Assembly: GCA_900539455.1 (NCBI GenBank)
Contig: UQCD01000012.1
Coordinates: 1 to 63,307, forward strand
DNA from: an uncultured Eubacteriales bacterium
Lineage (GTDB): Bacteria; Bacillota; Clostridia; Lachnospirales; Lachnospiraceae
DNA: 63,307 nt
Reading direction: 5' to 3'
A model generated the notes under the pieces. That model saw nothing but the letters and a program-made list of their open reading frames with translations. It did not search any database and was not told the origin of the DNA. The position numbers were made by a program, and so were the translations under genes. The first letter of the stretch is position 1; each line of letters begins with the position of its first letter. Of the stretch, positions 18,350 to 27,253 are shown one piece after another.

Positions 18350-19405
18350 CTAGTACAATTTCTTTTCCAATGACTGCTGATCCTGTGCGTAATTAAGAGC
18401 TGTATCTCTTGAAATAATACCCTGTGCATACAAGTAGAATATTGAGTCATCCATTGTCTGCATACCCATCTTTTTGCTAGTCTGCATTGTAGTAGCAATC
18501 TGGAAGGTTTTGTTTTCACGGATAAGGTTTTTTATAGCAGGTGTTGAATGTAAGACTTCAAACGCTGCTACTCGTCCATGTCCGTCTGCTGTAGGCATAA
18601 GCTGCTGAGATATAACTGCCTCTAATACCATAGCCAGCTGTACTCTTATTTGCTGCTGCTGGTGTGGTGGGAATACATCGATAACACGATCGATTGTAGC
18701 TGCCGCACCGATTGTATGTAAGGTTGAAAATACTAAATGTCCTGTTTCGGCTGCTGTTATGGCGATTGAAATAGTTTCCAAGTCTCGCATTTCTCCGATA
18801 AGAATAACATCCGGATCCTCACGGAGTGCTGCTCTTAAGGCATTGTTGTAGGAAAGTGTATCCATACCTATTTCTCTTTGGTTTACTGTTGAAAGCTTGT
18901 GTGAATGCAAGTATTCAATAGGGTCTTCCAAAGTGATAACATGTGCCGGTATATTTTCATTTACAAGATTGATAAGTGAAGCAAGTGTTGTCGACTTACC
19001 ACTACCTGTAGGTCCTGTAACAAGTACCAGTCCTCTTTTTTTCTTGTAAAGATTGATAACTGAAGGTGGCACACCCAAATCCTCCGGTCTTGGGATAATA
19101 GTATTTACAAGACGAAGAGCTGCTGAAAGTGCTCCTCTTTGCTTGAATACATTTACTCTGAATCGTCCAACCTCTGGAAGAGAGAAGGAAAAATCGACCT
19201 CGCCTTTTTCCTCTAATATCTCTTGCTGTCTTTCCTTCATTGTCGCCTTGATAATTGTGTCAGCATCTGCCTTTGTCAATACCGGATAGTTCATATTGAC
19301 CAAGTCACCGTGTACTCTCATCTTTGGAGGTACGCCAACGGTAATATGTATATCTGATGCCTTGTTTTGTTTTCCAACCATTAAAATTTCTTGTACTGTA
19401 ATCAT
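18350..19405 (-). CDS. pilT: type IV pilus retraction ATPase
   Basis: A 351-residue hexameric secretion ATPase. Motifs in order: DIHITVGVPPKMRVHG near the N-terminus, Walker A GPTGSGKSTT (~134), the Asp box ITLEDPIEYLHSHK, Walker B DVILIGEMRD (~205), the His box STLHTIGAA, and RVAAFEVL. The AIRNLIRE-type retraction signature appears as AIKNLIRENK, which separates PilT from PilB. Its presence implies that the pilus retracts, so twitching motility or DNA uptake is possible. It is 4 bases downstream of pilB and upstream of pilC. Confidence 0.94.
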   Translation of the reverse strand: MITVQEILMVGKQNKASDIHITVGVPPKMRVHGDLVNMNYPVLTKADADTIIKATMKERQQEILEEKGEVDFSFSLPEVGRFRVNVFKQRGALSAALRLVNTIIPRPEDLGVPPSVINLYKKKRGLVLVTGPTGSGKSTTLASLINLVNENIPAHVITLEDPIEYLHSHKLSTVNQREIGMDTLSYNNALRAALREDPDVILIGEMRDLETISIAITAAETGHLVFSTLHTIGAAATIDRVIDVFPPHQQQQIRVQLAMVLEAVISQQLMPTADGHGRVAAFEVLHSTPAIKNLIRENKTFQIATTMQTSKKMGMQTMDDSIFYLYAQGIISRDTALNYAQDQQSLEKKLY

Positions 19406-19408
19406 GCC

Positions 19409-21136
19409 TTACTCCTCGTCTGCGCTGTAGGTTGCCTTCATCATTTCTGCAATAGAAGTAATACCTTCTTTTACATACTTTGCTGCTGAGGTTCTAAGTG
19501 AACTCATGCCTTCCTCTTCAGCCGCTAATTTTATTTCTTCTGCTGTAGCATTTTTTGCTATCAGTCTTTTAATTGTATTGGTAATGGTCATAATCTCGTA
19601 AATACCGATACGGCCTCTGTAGCCCGAGTTGTCGCAGGCCGGACAGCCACCTGGCTCATATATAGTCAGGTCATCAATATTTCCAAGACCCATTTTTCTA
19701 ATATCATCAGGAGTTGCTTTTACTGGCTTTTTACATTCCGGACAAAGTCTTCTGACAAGACGCTGTGCAATAATTCCAACAAGGGAATCACCTAAAAGAT
19801 AAGGCTCAACACCCATATCTATAAGTCTTCCGACTGTAGCTGCCGTACTGTTTGTATGTAATGTAGAAACAACCAAATGGCCTGTAATAGACGCCTTAAC
19901 AGCAATACCTGCTGTTTCACCGTCTCGGATTTCACCAATCATAATGATGTCCGGATCCTGTCGCAAAATAGAACGGAGTGCACTGGCGAATGTAAGATTT
20001 GCCTTTGGGTTTACATGAACCTGATTGATGCCGTCAATATTTGCTTCTACCGGATCTTCTACTGTGATAATATTAACATCCTCTGTGTTCAACTCACTAA
20101 GAGCCGTATAAAGGGTTGTTGACTTACCACTACCTGTAGGTCCCGTAACAAGGATAATACCATTTGGGTTTTTTAAAATATTGTCAAAAAGTACTAAGTC
20201 CTCCGGTCTAAGACCCAAGTCCTCTTTGTTTTTCTTAAAGCCTTCCTTGGAAGCGATACGCATAACCACTTTCTCGCCAAATACTGTAGGCAGACAGGAT
20301 ACACGGATGTCGTATTCCTTTCTGTCTACTATCTGTGTAATACGGCCATCCTGAGGCTTTCTCTTTTCTGATATATCCATTCCTGAAATAATTTTTATAC
20401 GGGCAATAATCGCATTAAAAAGTGCTTTATCATACTGAACAATCTCTCTAAGAGCACCGTCTACACGGTAACGAACTCTTACATTGTGTTCAAACGCTTC
20501 AATATGTATATCACTGGCTCTTTGTCTAACAGCCTGTTCAATAACGCCTTTTACCAAAAGAACGATAGGAGAGTTGTCAACATCCTCTCTACGGTTCTCA
20601 TCCTCTGCAGCATCGCCCTTCTTTCCTGTATCGTAATATGCTTCCTGCTCTTTTTTATACTGCTCAGCTATATCCTGCGCCTGCTGCTGTCCAAATATGG
20701 CATCTATTTTCGCTTTGATTTGTGATGTGGTACTAAGCACCGGCTCAATCTGTAAGCCTGTAAATATGCCAATATCGTCAATAGCAACGATATTCATCGG
20801 GTCCGCCATAGCAACTACTATCGTATTTGCTTGTTTGTCTGACATTTTAACCGGCATAACCGTATATTTTTTGATAAGGTCTTCAGATATAAGTGCTATA
20901 ATATCATCTGGAATTTCTTCAATTTTTCTAAGATCCAGATATTCTATGCCTAACTGCTCACAAAGTGTATCTATAAGTATATCTTCAGAAACAATGCCAA
21001 GCGTTACCATCGTTTCACCCAGAAGGCCACCAGATTTTTTCTGTTCCTCCAGAGCTTTGTCTAATTGTTCAGTGGTAATAAGGCCTTTTTGTATAAGGAC
21101 ATCACCAAGTCTGATTCTCGTTCTAAATCCTGCCAT
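19409..21136 (-). CDS. pilB: type IV pilus extension ATPase with MshEN-like domain
   Basis: A 575-residue GspE/PilB ATPase that powers pilus extension. The N-terminus (9-61) has two tandem motifs, RLGDVL...GLIT...L..AL..Q and LLGETMVTLGIV...L...LCEQ, which fit the MshEN consensus known to bind c-di-GMP in MshE. Then follow a Walker A GPTGSGKSTT, Asp box TVEDPVE, Walker B PDIIMIGEIRD, His box STLHTNSAA-type, and a four-cysteine zinc site (CPEC...CPAC). First gene of the operon, with AGAAGGGG 8 bases before the ATG. Control by c-di-GMP is inferred from the domain, not shown. Confidence 0.94.
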   Translation of the reverse strand: MAGFRTRIRLGDVLIQKGLITTEQLDKALEEQKKSGGLLGETMVTLGIVSEDILIDTLCEQLGIEYLDLRKIEEIPDDIIALISEDLIKKYTVMPVKMSDKQANTIVVAMADPMNIVAIDDIGIFTGLQIEPVLSTTSQIKAKIDAIFGQQQAQDIAEQYKKEQEAYYDTGKKGDAAEDENRREDVDNSPIVLLVKGVIEQAVRQRASDIHIEAFEHNVRVRYRVDGALREIVQYDKALFNAIIARIKIISGMDISEKRKPQDGRITQIVDRKEYDIRVSCLPTVFGEKVVMRIASKEGFKKNKEDLGLRPEDLVLFDNILKNPNGIILVTGPTGSGKSTTLYTALSELNTEDVNIITVEDPVEANIDGINQVHVNPKANLTFASALRSILRQDPDIIMIGEIRDGETAGIAVKASITGHLVVSTLHTNSTAATVGRLIDMGVEPYLLGDSLVGIIAQRLVRRLCPECKKPVKATPDDIRKMGLGNIDDLTIYEPGGCPACDNSGYRGRIGIYEIMTITNTIKRLIAKNATAEEIKLAAEEEGMSSLRTSAAKYVKEGITSIAEMMKATYSADEE

Positions 21137-21192
21137 AGCAAAATCCCCTTCTATTTTGTAAATATTTTGTAATAACCAAACAAAAAAGTGTC

Positions 21193-21208
21193 ACCATATC
21201 TATATGGT
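21193..21208. promoter_or_regulatory. perfect inverted repeat after the pilB start site (candidate operator)
   Basis: ACCATAT and ATATGGT, 7-bp perfect arms with a 2-base spacer, at about +6 to +21 relative to the start predicted from the pilB promoter. The position suits a repressor operator. Confidence 0.5.
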
Positions 21209-21220
21209 TTAACTGTGTAC

Positions 21221-21249
21221 ATTCTAGCACTTTTTACCTATTTTTGCAA
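21221..21249 (-). promoter_or_regulatory. sigma-A promoter of the type IV pilus operon
   Basis: On the minus strand TTGCAA (-35) and TAGAAT (-10, preceded by TGC as an extended -10) are 17 bases apart. The predicted start is near 21214, about 77 bases before pilB. The same two boxes with the same spacing drive rpsF in this window. The rest of the 286-base gap to murD shows nothing else I can support. Confidence 0.75.
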
Positions 21250-21422
21250 TTTGTTTTTTATAGAAAAAGCTCTTTCATCGAGGGTTTTTTGTGCATTTTT
21301 ACCAATACACAATATTGACACCCCCCTCTTTTTTCCACCATATATTGTACCCCTTTTCAAAATAATGACATTAATCTTTAATTTCCAACACAATTTAAGT
21401 CTTAAAATAATTTAGATAATTT

Positions 21423-22823
21423 TTATTTTTTGTAACTATTTACCAATTCAAAGAACTTTTCTCCTCTTTCTTCAAAATTTTTAAAGTAACCGTAAGAAGC
21501 TGCTGCCGGGGATAAAACACAGCTTTTGCCCACACCGGTTACTTCTGTCGCTGTCTTTACGGCCTGTGCCAGATCCTTTACCTTAATAACTCTTTCAAAG
21601 CCTTTAAAATCACCTTTTTCTAAGATTTCCTTATAAATCCTTTCTCCTGTTTCATACATTAAAATTATATGAGAAACCCCACCCGTACTTAAATAGTCTA
21701 TAAGCTCAGTATAATCTATTCCTCTATCCATGCCGCCAATTAATACTGTGTCGGCATCCTTTATGCTGTTTAAAGCATTTATAGTAGTATCACATATAGT
21801 TGAAATAGAGTCATCATAATACTTAATACCATTTATTACGCCCACAAGCTCTAACCTGTGCGGCAGGGCTTTGTAGCTTCTAAGTCCCTTATCAAATTCC
21901 TCTTTTTTAACTCCAATATGAGTAAGCACCCCAAAGGCCACTGATATATCATAGTAATTATGTTCTCCAATTAAGCTTATGTCGCCAACAGGTATACTAT
22001 AAGTGTACTTTTTGTTATTTTCTATATATATAGCCTTATTATGAGCATTAACTATGGCGTCTTTATCAGAAATCCCACCTTCAGCTTCACTATTGACTGA
22101 ATATATAGGCACTATTTTGGAAATACCCGTCGCTTCAAGCTGTGCATTTACAAAGCATATGTCCTCTTTCTTTTGATTTTTATATATGTTTTTTTTGGCT
22201 GCCACATATTTTTCCATTGTTCCATAGTGATCTAAATGCTCCTCATGGATATTGAGAAATACTCCAATATGTGGTGACACCTTCATATACTCCAGCATAT
22301 GAGAGGACATTTCAAACACAATAACCGTATCCTTTTCCACCTTATCTGCAATATCAAAGGCAGGTATGCCAATATTTCCTGCAAGAACGCTTTTGTAACC
22401 TGCATTATCTAATATATGATATATAAGAGTGGTTGTAGTGCTTTTGCCCTTTGTTCCTGTAATTCCAATAATCTGCTTTCTATATTTTTCAAAAAACAAT
22501 TCTGTCTGGCTGGTTATATTAGTCTTGTACAGGGATATATCTTTCTCTAAAACAATTCCCGGACTTTTTATTACTACCTGATAATCGTCTAGGCTTTTTT
22601 GGTATTCCCCGCCTGTTATAATTTCTATTTGTGATAAAGGAAAGTCCGCTTCCCCACAAATATTTTTTATGTCCTCTGCAGCTATAGGATTTTTATCCAG
22701 AATAGTTACTTTTTCAAAGCCTTTTGCTATAAGTAATTGCTTAAGAGTAGACTTTCCCTCTCTTCCAAAGCCCAACACAGCCACCCTTTTATCTTTAACA
22801 TATGTTTTTAAAAAATCTATCAT
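21423..22823 (-). CDS. murD: UDP-N-acetylmuramoyl-L-alanine--glutamate ligase
   Basis: A 466-residue Mur ligase: N-terminal Rossmann domain (VAVLGFGREGKS ~14), P-loop GTKGKSTT (123-130), a central ATPase domain with EMSSHML and NIHEEHLDHYG metal/substrate motifs, and a C-terminal ligand domain (PHRLELVG, YDDSISTICDTT). Standard MurD adds D-Glu to UDP-MurNAc-L-Ala in the cytoplasm. Here the gene follows a MurL-type epimerase by 7 bases. In Xanthomonas, the paired enzyme MurD2 adds L-Glu and MurL then epimerises it, so this enzyme may accept L-Glu. That specificity is inferred from gene pairing only. Confidence 0.9.
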   Translation of the reverse strand: MIDFLKTYVKDKRVAVLGFGREGKSTLKQLLIAKGFEKVTILDKNPIAAEDIKNICGEADFPLSQIEIITGGEYQKSLDDYQVVIKSPGIVLEKDISLYKTNITSQTELFFEKYRKQIIGITGTKGKSTTTTLIYHILDNAGYKSVLAGNIGIPAFDIADKVEKDTVIVFEMSSHMLEYMKVSPHIGVFLNIHEEHLDHYGTMEKYVAAKKNIYKNQKKEDICFVNAQLEATGISKIVPIYSVNSEAEGGISDKDAIVNAHNKAIYIENNKKYTYSIPVGDISLIGEHNYYDISVAFGVLTHIGVKKEEFDKGLRSYKALPHRLELVGVINGIKYYDDSISTICDTTINALNSIKDADTVLIGGMDRGIDYTELIDYLSTGGVSHIILMYETGERIYKEILEKGDFKGFERVIKVKDLAQAVKTATEVTGVGKSCVLSPAAASYGYFKNFEERGEKFFELVNSYKK

Positions 22824-22830
22824 AAGACAG

Positions 22831-24210
22831 TTATTTTCCTTTCTTCAAGCCTAAAACCACTTCATCATATACAAGCTTTTTGAACTTTTCCGGCAATAAA
22901 TTTTCTTCATTAAATTTATTAAAATATTCATTTTCTTTATGAGAATATTTATCATATAAGGCAGTTGTTTTGTAATATTCAAACAATGCAGGAAGCTTTT
23001 TATTGCTATTTTTTTCTATTGCAATGCAAATAGCTGTATTTACCTCATCTCTGCTGCCAACACACTCAAACGGCTTTTCTGCTGTCAAGCCTATAAGCTT
23101 ATCAAGATTTTCCTTCATATTAATATCATTTAACATATCTGTACCAAAAATTTCCTTTAGCTTCTCCAACGAAAGGAATGGCGACATAATTAAATAAACA
23201 AATAAGCATTTAGGACAATGTCCACACCATATATCTTCTTTGCTGCCGACATTACAGCTTCTAAAAATTGAATGATATTGTTTAAGTGCTGCAAAATATC
23301 CGGCAATCTGAAATTCGCTTAACGGTCTGAGCAGGCTGAAATATAATGTATTGCTACCTATATAAAGCTTCTCATAATTGTGGAAGTCCATTTCAAACTT
23401 AAAGCTCTTTGAATACTGGTGATTGACATTACTACCCTTAACTGTACTTTCGTTTGCACTATCCTCATTAGAAAGTGTAATATATTTTAAATTATTAAGA
23501 TATGCTGCAATAGTCGAAGAAAAGGCAACAATAGCCGAATATGGTGTATGACCATTTAAAAAGCCTTCACTATTAAGCTCCAGCATATTTTTATCTAATG
23601 TACGCTTTGCCACTATTAAATTCTGCTCCATTCCACCTGCCTTAACCGTATTCAAGGTGGCACCTCTAGGATTAATAATGTAGCATTTAATATTTTCTCC
23701 CGACTTTTTAAGTAATTCTAAGGATACCGAAGAATCCTTGCCTCCACCTATAGGCACTAAACAGCCTTCATTATTTGTAAGAGGCTTTCTCTTTTTGGTG
23801 TTTTCCTCTCCTATGGATATAATCTCCATAAAATCCTCTTTTGCAGTCTTTATGCCATTTGTATAGAAATATTCTCCAAGTCCCAGAAAGTAAAGCTCCT
23901 TCCACCAGTCTATCTGCTTTTCATTAAGCTTATAGCCTGATACATACACTTTTTTAGGGCAGGCTGTTTTCCAATAGCTAATAAGCTCTACCATCCCCAA
24001 AGAGAACACCATTTCCATAAAGGTTCCATTTTCTTTAAGCTCTTCTATATTATTATCACCTAATGGAAATCTCCACTTTGGATTAAATTTCCTTAGACCG
24101 TCTATTTTAAAATGATATTCTATCTTTATATCCTCATCTTCTTTTGCAACCTCAAAGCCTGTATATCTAAAGGCTTCATATTTTTTACGATATTCTAAAA
24201 ATTTGTCCAT
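22831..24210 (-). CDS. murL: MurL-type UDP-MurNAc-L-Ala-L-Glu epimerase
   Basis: A 459-residue protein that I assign to the MurL family. It has a PP-loop-like PIGGGKDSSVSLELL motif at 153-167, a conserved GHTPYSAIVAF stretch, SNEDSANE (~251), and a C-terminal cysteine-containing CGHCPKCLFVYLIMSPF (~330). MurL of Xanthomonas oryzae uses ATP to epimerise the terminal L-Glu of UDP-MurNAc-L-Ala-L-Glu to D-Glu, replacing glutamate racemase. Position between alr and murD supports a peptidoglycan-precursor role. Alternative: an uncharacterised adenylating enzyme of the same PP-loop superfamily. Membership is from recognition of motifs, not from a search. Confidence 0.75.
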   Translation of the reverse strand: MDKFLEYRKKYEAFRYTGFEVAKEDEDIKIEYHFKIDGLRKFNPKWRFPLGDNNIEELKENGTFMEMVFSLGMVELISYWKTACPKKVYVSGYKLNEKQIDWWKELYFLGLGEYFYTNGIKTAKEDFMEIISIGEENTKKRKPLTNNEGCLVPIGGGKDSSVSLELLKKSGENIKCYIINPRGATLNTVKAGGMEQNLIVAKRTLDKNMLELNSEGFLNGHTPYSAIVAFSSTIAAYLNNLKYITLSNEDSANESTVKGSNVNHQYSKSFKFEMDFHNYEKLYIGSNTLYFSLLRPLSEFQIAGYFAALKQYHSIFRSCNVGSKEDIWCGHCPKCLFVYLIMSPFLSLEKLKEIFGTDMLNDINMKENLDKLIGLTAEKPFECVGSRDEVNTAICIAIEKNSNKKLPALFEYYKTTALYDKYSHKENEYFNKFNEENLLPEKFKKLVYDEVVLGLKKGK

Positions 24211-24285
24211 ATTATCTCCAAACCTATTATATTCAAATCTTTTATGATAAATTTCTCTTTTAGAAGACTTCTTATTCCAAGCACT

Positions 24286-25419
24286 TTACTTGTTGTATAT
24301 CCGCTTAACTCTTTCTGATATTGAGCAGACATATTCATAGTTAAAGCTGTCAGAAAGTGCTGCAATTTCCTCTACAGGTATGCTTTTATCACCGTCACAG
24401 CCAAACAGTGTTACTATATCCTCTACCTTGACATTATCAATATGGCTAATATCCACCATCATCTGGTCCATACAAACTCTGCCGATTACATTAGCATATT
24501 GACCATTTATAATAACTCTGCCCTTGTTGGAAATGCTTCTTTTATAACCGTCAGCATAGCCAACTGATATTGTAGCAATTCGTGTAGGCTTTTTAGTAAC
24601 ATATGTTGCACCATAGCTTACACCTTCGCCCTCTGGTACTTCATTTATTTTTACAACATGGGTTTTAAATTCCATTGCCGGCATAAGGTCCAGCTTTGTA
24701 CAATCCACCTCATCAGACGGATATAAACCATATGTTATAATTCCTGAACGAACCATATCTAAATTCATATCATCAAATTCCATAATACTTGCGCTGTTAG
24801 AGGTATGCTTTATCGGGATATTTATGCCATTTTCCTCACACTTTTTAAAGAATGTTAATATTCTTTCTTTTTGTTTATAATAATATGATTTGTCGTACAT
24901 ATCGGCACAGGAGAAATGGGTAAATGCCCCCTCCAGCTCTACATTTTCAAGGGTACACAGCTTTTTGATTTCTTCTATGCTTTCATCTATTCTATAATCT
25001 GCCGAAAATCCAATCCTGGTCATTCCTGTATCTACTGCAATATGATATTTTGCTTTTTTTCCTAATCTCTTAGCAGTTTCATCCAGATATTTTCCGTCCT
25101 CGTAGGTGTAAATAGTCTGGGTAACGCCATAGTTGATTACATATTCAAACTGCTTCGGTGAAGTATAGCCTAATATAAGTATCGGGGTATCAACATCTGC
25201 CCTTCTAAGCTCTACTGCCTCTCCTATAGTTGCAACTCCAAAGTAATCAACCATATCTAAAAGTGCCTTTGCCACCTCTACAGCCCCATGTCCGTAGGCA
25301 TTTGCTTTCACGACTGCCATTACCTTTGTGCCATCTTTAATCTTTTTTCTAACCTGTTCTATATTGTGTCTGATAGCTTTTAAATCTACTGTTGCATAAC
25401 ATCTAACATATGATTCCAT
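24286..25419 (-). CDS. alr: alanine racemase
   Basis: A 377-residue fold-type III PLP enzyme converting L-Ala to D-Ala for peptidoglycan. The PLP lysine is in AVVKANAYGHGA (~38), the second catalytic base Tyr in GEGVSYGATY (~267), and the GRVCMDQMMVDIS motif (~307) is intact. Length is normal. Transcribed first in an apparent alr-murL-murD operon from a strong promoter; a 75-base gap separates it from murL. It supplies D-amino acid chemistry next to the gene pair thought to make D-Glu. Confidence 0.95.
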   Translation of the reverse strand: MESYVRCYATVDLKAIRHNIEQVRKKIKDGTKVMAVVKANAYGHGAVEVAKALLDMVDYFGVATIGEAVELRRADVDTPILILGYTSPKQFEYVINYGVTQTIYTYEDGKYLDETAKRLGKKAKYHIAVDTGMTRIGFSADYRIDESIEEIKKLCTLENVELEGAFTHFSCADMYDKSYYYKQKERILTFFKKCEENGINIPIKHTSNSASIMEFDDMNLDMVRSGIITYGLYPSDEVDCTKLDLMPAMEFKTHVVKINEVPEGEGVSYGATYVTKKPTRIATISVGYADGYKRSISNKGRVIINGQYANVIGRVCMDQMMVDISHIDNVKVEDIVTLFGCDGDKSIPVEEIAALSDSFNYEYVCSISERVKRIYNK

Positions 25420-25458
25420 TGTAATATTCCTCTGTTTTCCTAAAGCATAGTTGATTTA

Positions 25459-25487
25459 ATTATAGTCTAATTCATTAACTTTTTCAA
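25459..25487 (-). promoter_or_regulatory. sigma-A promoter of the alr-murL-murD operon
   Basis: TTGAAA (-35) and TATAAT (-10) on the minus strand are 17 bases apart; the predicted start is about 35 bases upstream of alr. Confidence 0.8.
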
Positions 25488-25576
25488 CTATACGAGGGTC
25501 TTTTCGCTTAGTTGCTCCTCGCAGCCGTACTAAATTCGTGCTTCGCACTTATTAAGCACCGACGGTCGCAAATGTA
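25488..25576. repeat. GC-rich palindromic element between divergent promoters
   Basis: An island clearly richer in G and C than its AT-rich surroundings, bounded by the -35 boxes of the divergent alr and LTA-like promoters. It contains CGAGG...CCTCG-type and GTGCTT...AAGCAC inverted repeats. It resembles a dispersed palindromic (REP-like) element. No open reading frame of note. Confidence 0.4.
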
Positions 25577-25606
25577 TTGGAAACAAGTTTTATATTATGG
25601 TATAAT
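25577..25606 (+). promoter_or_regulatory. sigma-A promoter of the LTA-synthase-like gene
   Basis: TTGGAA (25577-25582) and TATAAT (25601-25606) with an 18-base spacer, about 50 bases before the likely ATG. Confidence 0.65.
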
Positions 25607-25663
25607 CATAAGATATGTAAAGCCTATTAGGTTTTGCAAATTAAACAGCAAAGTGAACTATTT

Positions 25664-27190
25664 ATGATGAAAAAACAATTAAAAAACACCAGTCATTCAG
25701 ACAATAGCTGTGTCAAAGAAAAAAGCTCAAAAAATGACAATTTTAAAAGTCCAAAAGCGTATGTAGGTTTAGTTTTATTTATATTAGGCATGGTTTTTCT
25801 GCTTACCTGTGTCTGGGTGCATGAAACCTTTGGTCCCGTAAGTCCCGAAAGCATAATGTTTCAGCTTAAAACTCCTATGACCGGAGCTGGCGGATATGTG
25901 CTGGATTATATTAAATATGTTGTTTTAGTATCAGCTGCAATAGGTGTATTACTTTTTATAACTATAGGTAAAAGAATTAAAAGAATTATAATTCTTATAT
26001 CCGGCATATGTGCTTTTATTATCTCCTTCATTGTTTTTGCAGTTAATTTAGGATTTTTTGAATATATTTATCATCAAATTAAAACAACAGAAATCTATGA
26101 TGAGTATTATGTTTCACCGGAGGAAACCGATTTGACATTCCCTGTAAATAAAATAAATCTTATTTACATTTATATGGAATCTATGGAGAATACATATAAA
26201 TCCAAAGAGTCCGGAGGGTATTTTGACTATAATCTTATTCCTTATCTGACTAAATTGCAGGAGGAAAATGTTGCTTTCGGAACAGACGGAAAAGGTGCTG
26301 ATATTGCATCAAACTGTGATTGGACTATCGCAGCTATGACTGCTATGTCATCAGGTATTCCCTTAACACTTCCTATAGGTGGCAATGAATATGGCAGCTT
26401 CGACAGCTTTCTTCCAGGGATTTGCAATCTTGGTGATATACTGGCAAAGGAAGGTTATACAAACGAACTGTGTATTGGCTCTGATTCTACCTTTGCAGGC
26501 ACCCGTCACTTCTACCAGCAGCACGGCAATTATAAGATTATGGATTATAATGCCCAGGTAGAAGCCGGCTATGTTGATAAAGATTACTATGTATGGTGGG
26601 GCATAGAAGATAAAAAACTTTATGACATTTCTAAGAAGGAGCTTCTGGCTTTAGCTTCACAGAAGCAGCCCTTTAATTTTGTTATGGCTACTATGGATAC
26701 GCATACGGAAAATGGTTATAAATGTTCACTATGTTCTGACACATATAACTCACAATATGCCAATGTTATTAAATGTGCAGACAGACAGGTATATAATTTT
26801 GTTCAATGGATAAAAAATCAGGATTTCTATGAAAATACAACCATCGTTATTGTTGGTGACCATTTAAGCATGGACCCTAATTTTTTTAAGGAAATAGACA
26901 AAACTGATTACCAGCGAACAACCTACGGTGTAATTATTAATCCCCATTTTGAAGCAGGTAGTAATATTCTTGAAAATCTTAATACTGAAAGGGTTTTTAA
27001 TACAATGGATATGTTTCCAACCACCCTTGCTGCACTAAATGTCAAAATTGCCGGCGACAGACTTGGACTTGGCACTAATCTTTTTTCCGGCAGGCAGACA
27101 TTATCTGAAATGTTAGGAACAGAATATCTGAATAATGAAATTCTGCTGCGAAGTCCTTATTACGAAAAATATTTTCTTAATAGCAATTAA
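25664..27190 (+). CDS. LTA synthase-like sulfatase/phosphoglycerol transferase
   Basis: A membrane-anchored phosphotransferase of about 508 residues. Three hydrophobic helices in the first ~145 residues are followed by an extracellular sulfatase-fold domain: IYIYMESMENTY holds the metal-binding Glu and the likely nucleophile Thr, MATMDTHTENGY and TIVIVGDHLSMD supply further metal ligands. This layout fits LtaS/OpgB-like enzymes that move glycerol phosphate from phosphatidylglycerol to teichoic acid or glycans. LtaS itself has five helices, so a phosphoglycerol transferase acting on a surface glycan is also possible. I prefer the ATG at 25664 (or 25667) over the TTG at 25634. Ribosome binding site is weak. 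Confidence 0.8.
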   Translation: MMKKQLKNTSHSDNSCVKEKSSKNDNFKSPKAYVGLVLFILGMVFLLTCVWVHETFGPVSPESIMFQLKTPMTGAGGYVLDYIKYVVLVSAAIGVLLFITIGKRIKRIIILISGICAFIISFIVFAVNLGFFEYIYHQIKTTEIYDEYYVSPEETDLTFPVNKINLIYIYMESMENTYKSKESGGYFDYNLIPYLTKLQEENVAFGTDGKGADIASNCDWTIAAMTAMSSGIPLTLPIGGNEYGSFDSFLPGICNLGDILAKEGYTNELCIGSDSTFAGTRHFYQQHGNYKIMDYNAQVEAGYVDKDYYVWWGIEDKKLYDISKKELLALASQKQPFNFVMATMDTHTENGYKCSLCSDTYNSQYANVIKCADRQVYNFVQWIKNQDFYENTTIVIVGDHLSMDPNFFKEIDKTDYQRTTYGVIINPHFEAGSNILENLNTERVFNTMDMFPTTLAALNVKIAGDRLGLGTNLFSGRQTLSEMLGTEYLNNEILLRSPYYEKYFLNSN

Positions 27191-27253
27191 ATAATACACA
27201 TTATTTGTATACTAATTAAACTTTATCAAATCATACAGAATCGAGGTACTTTT

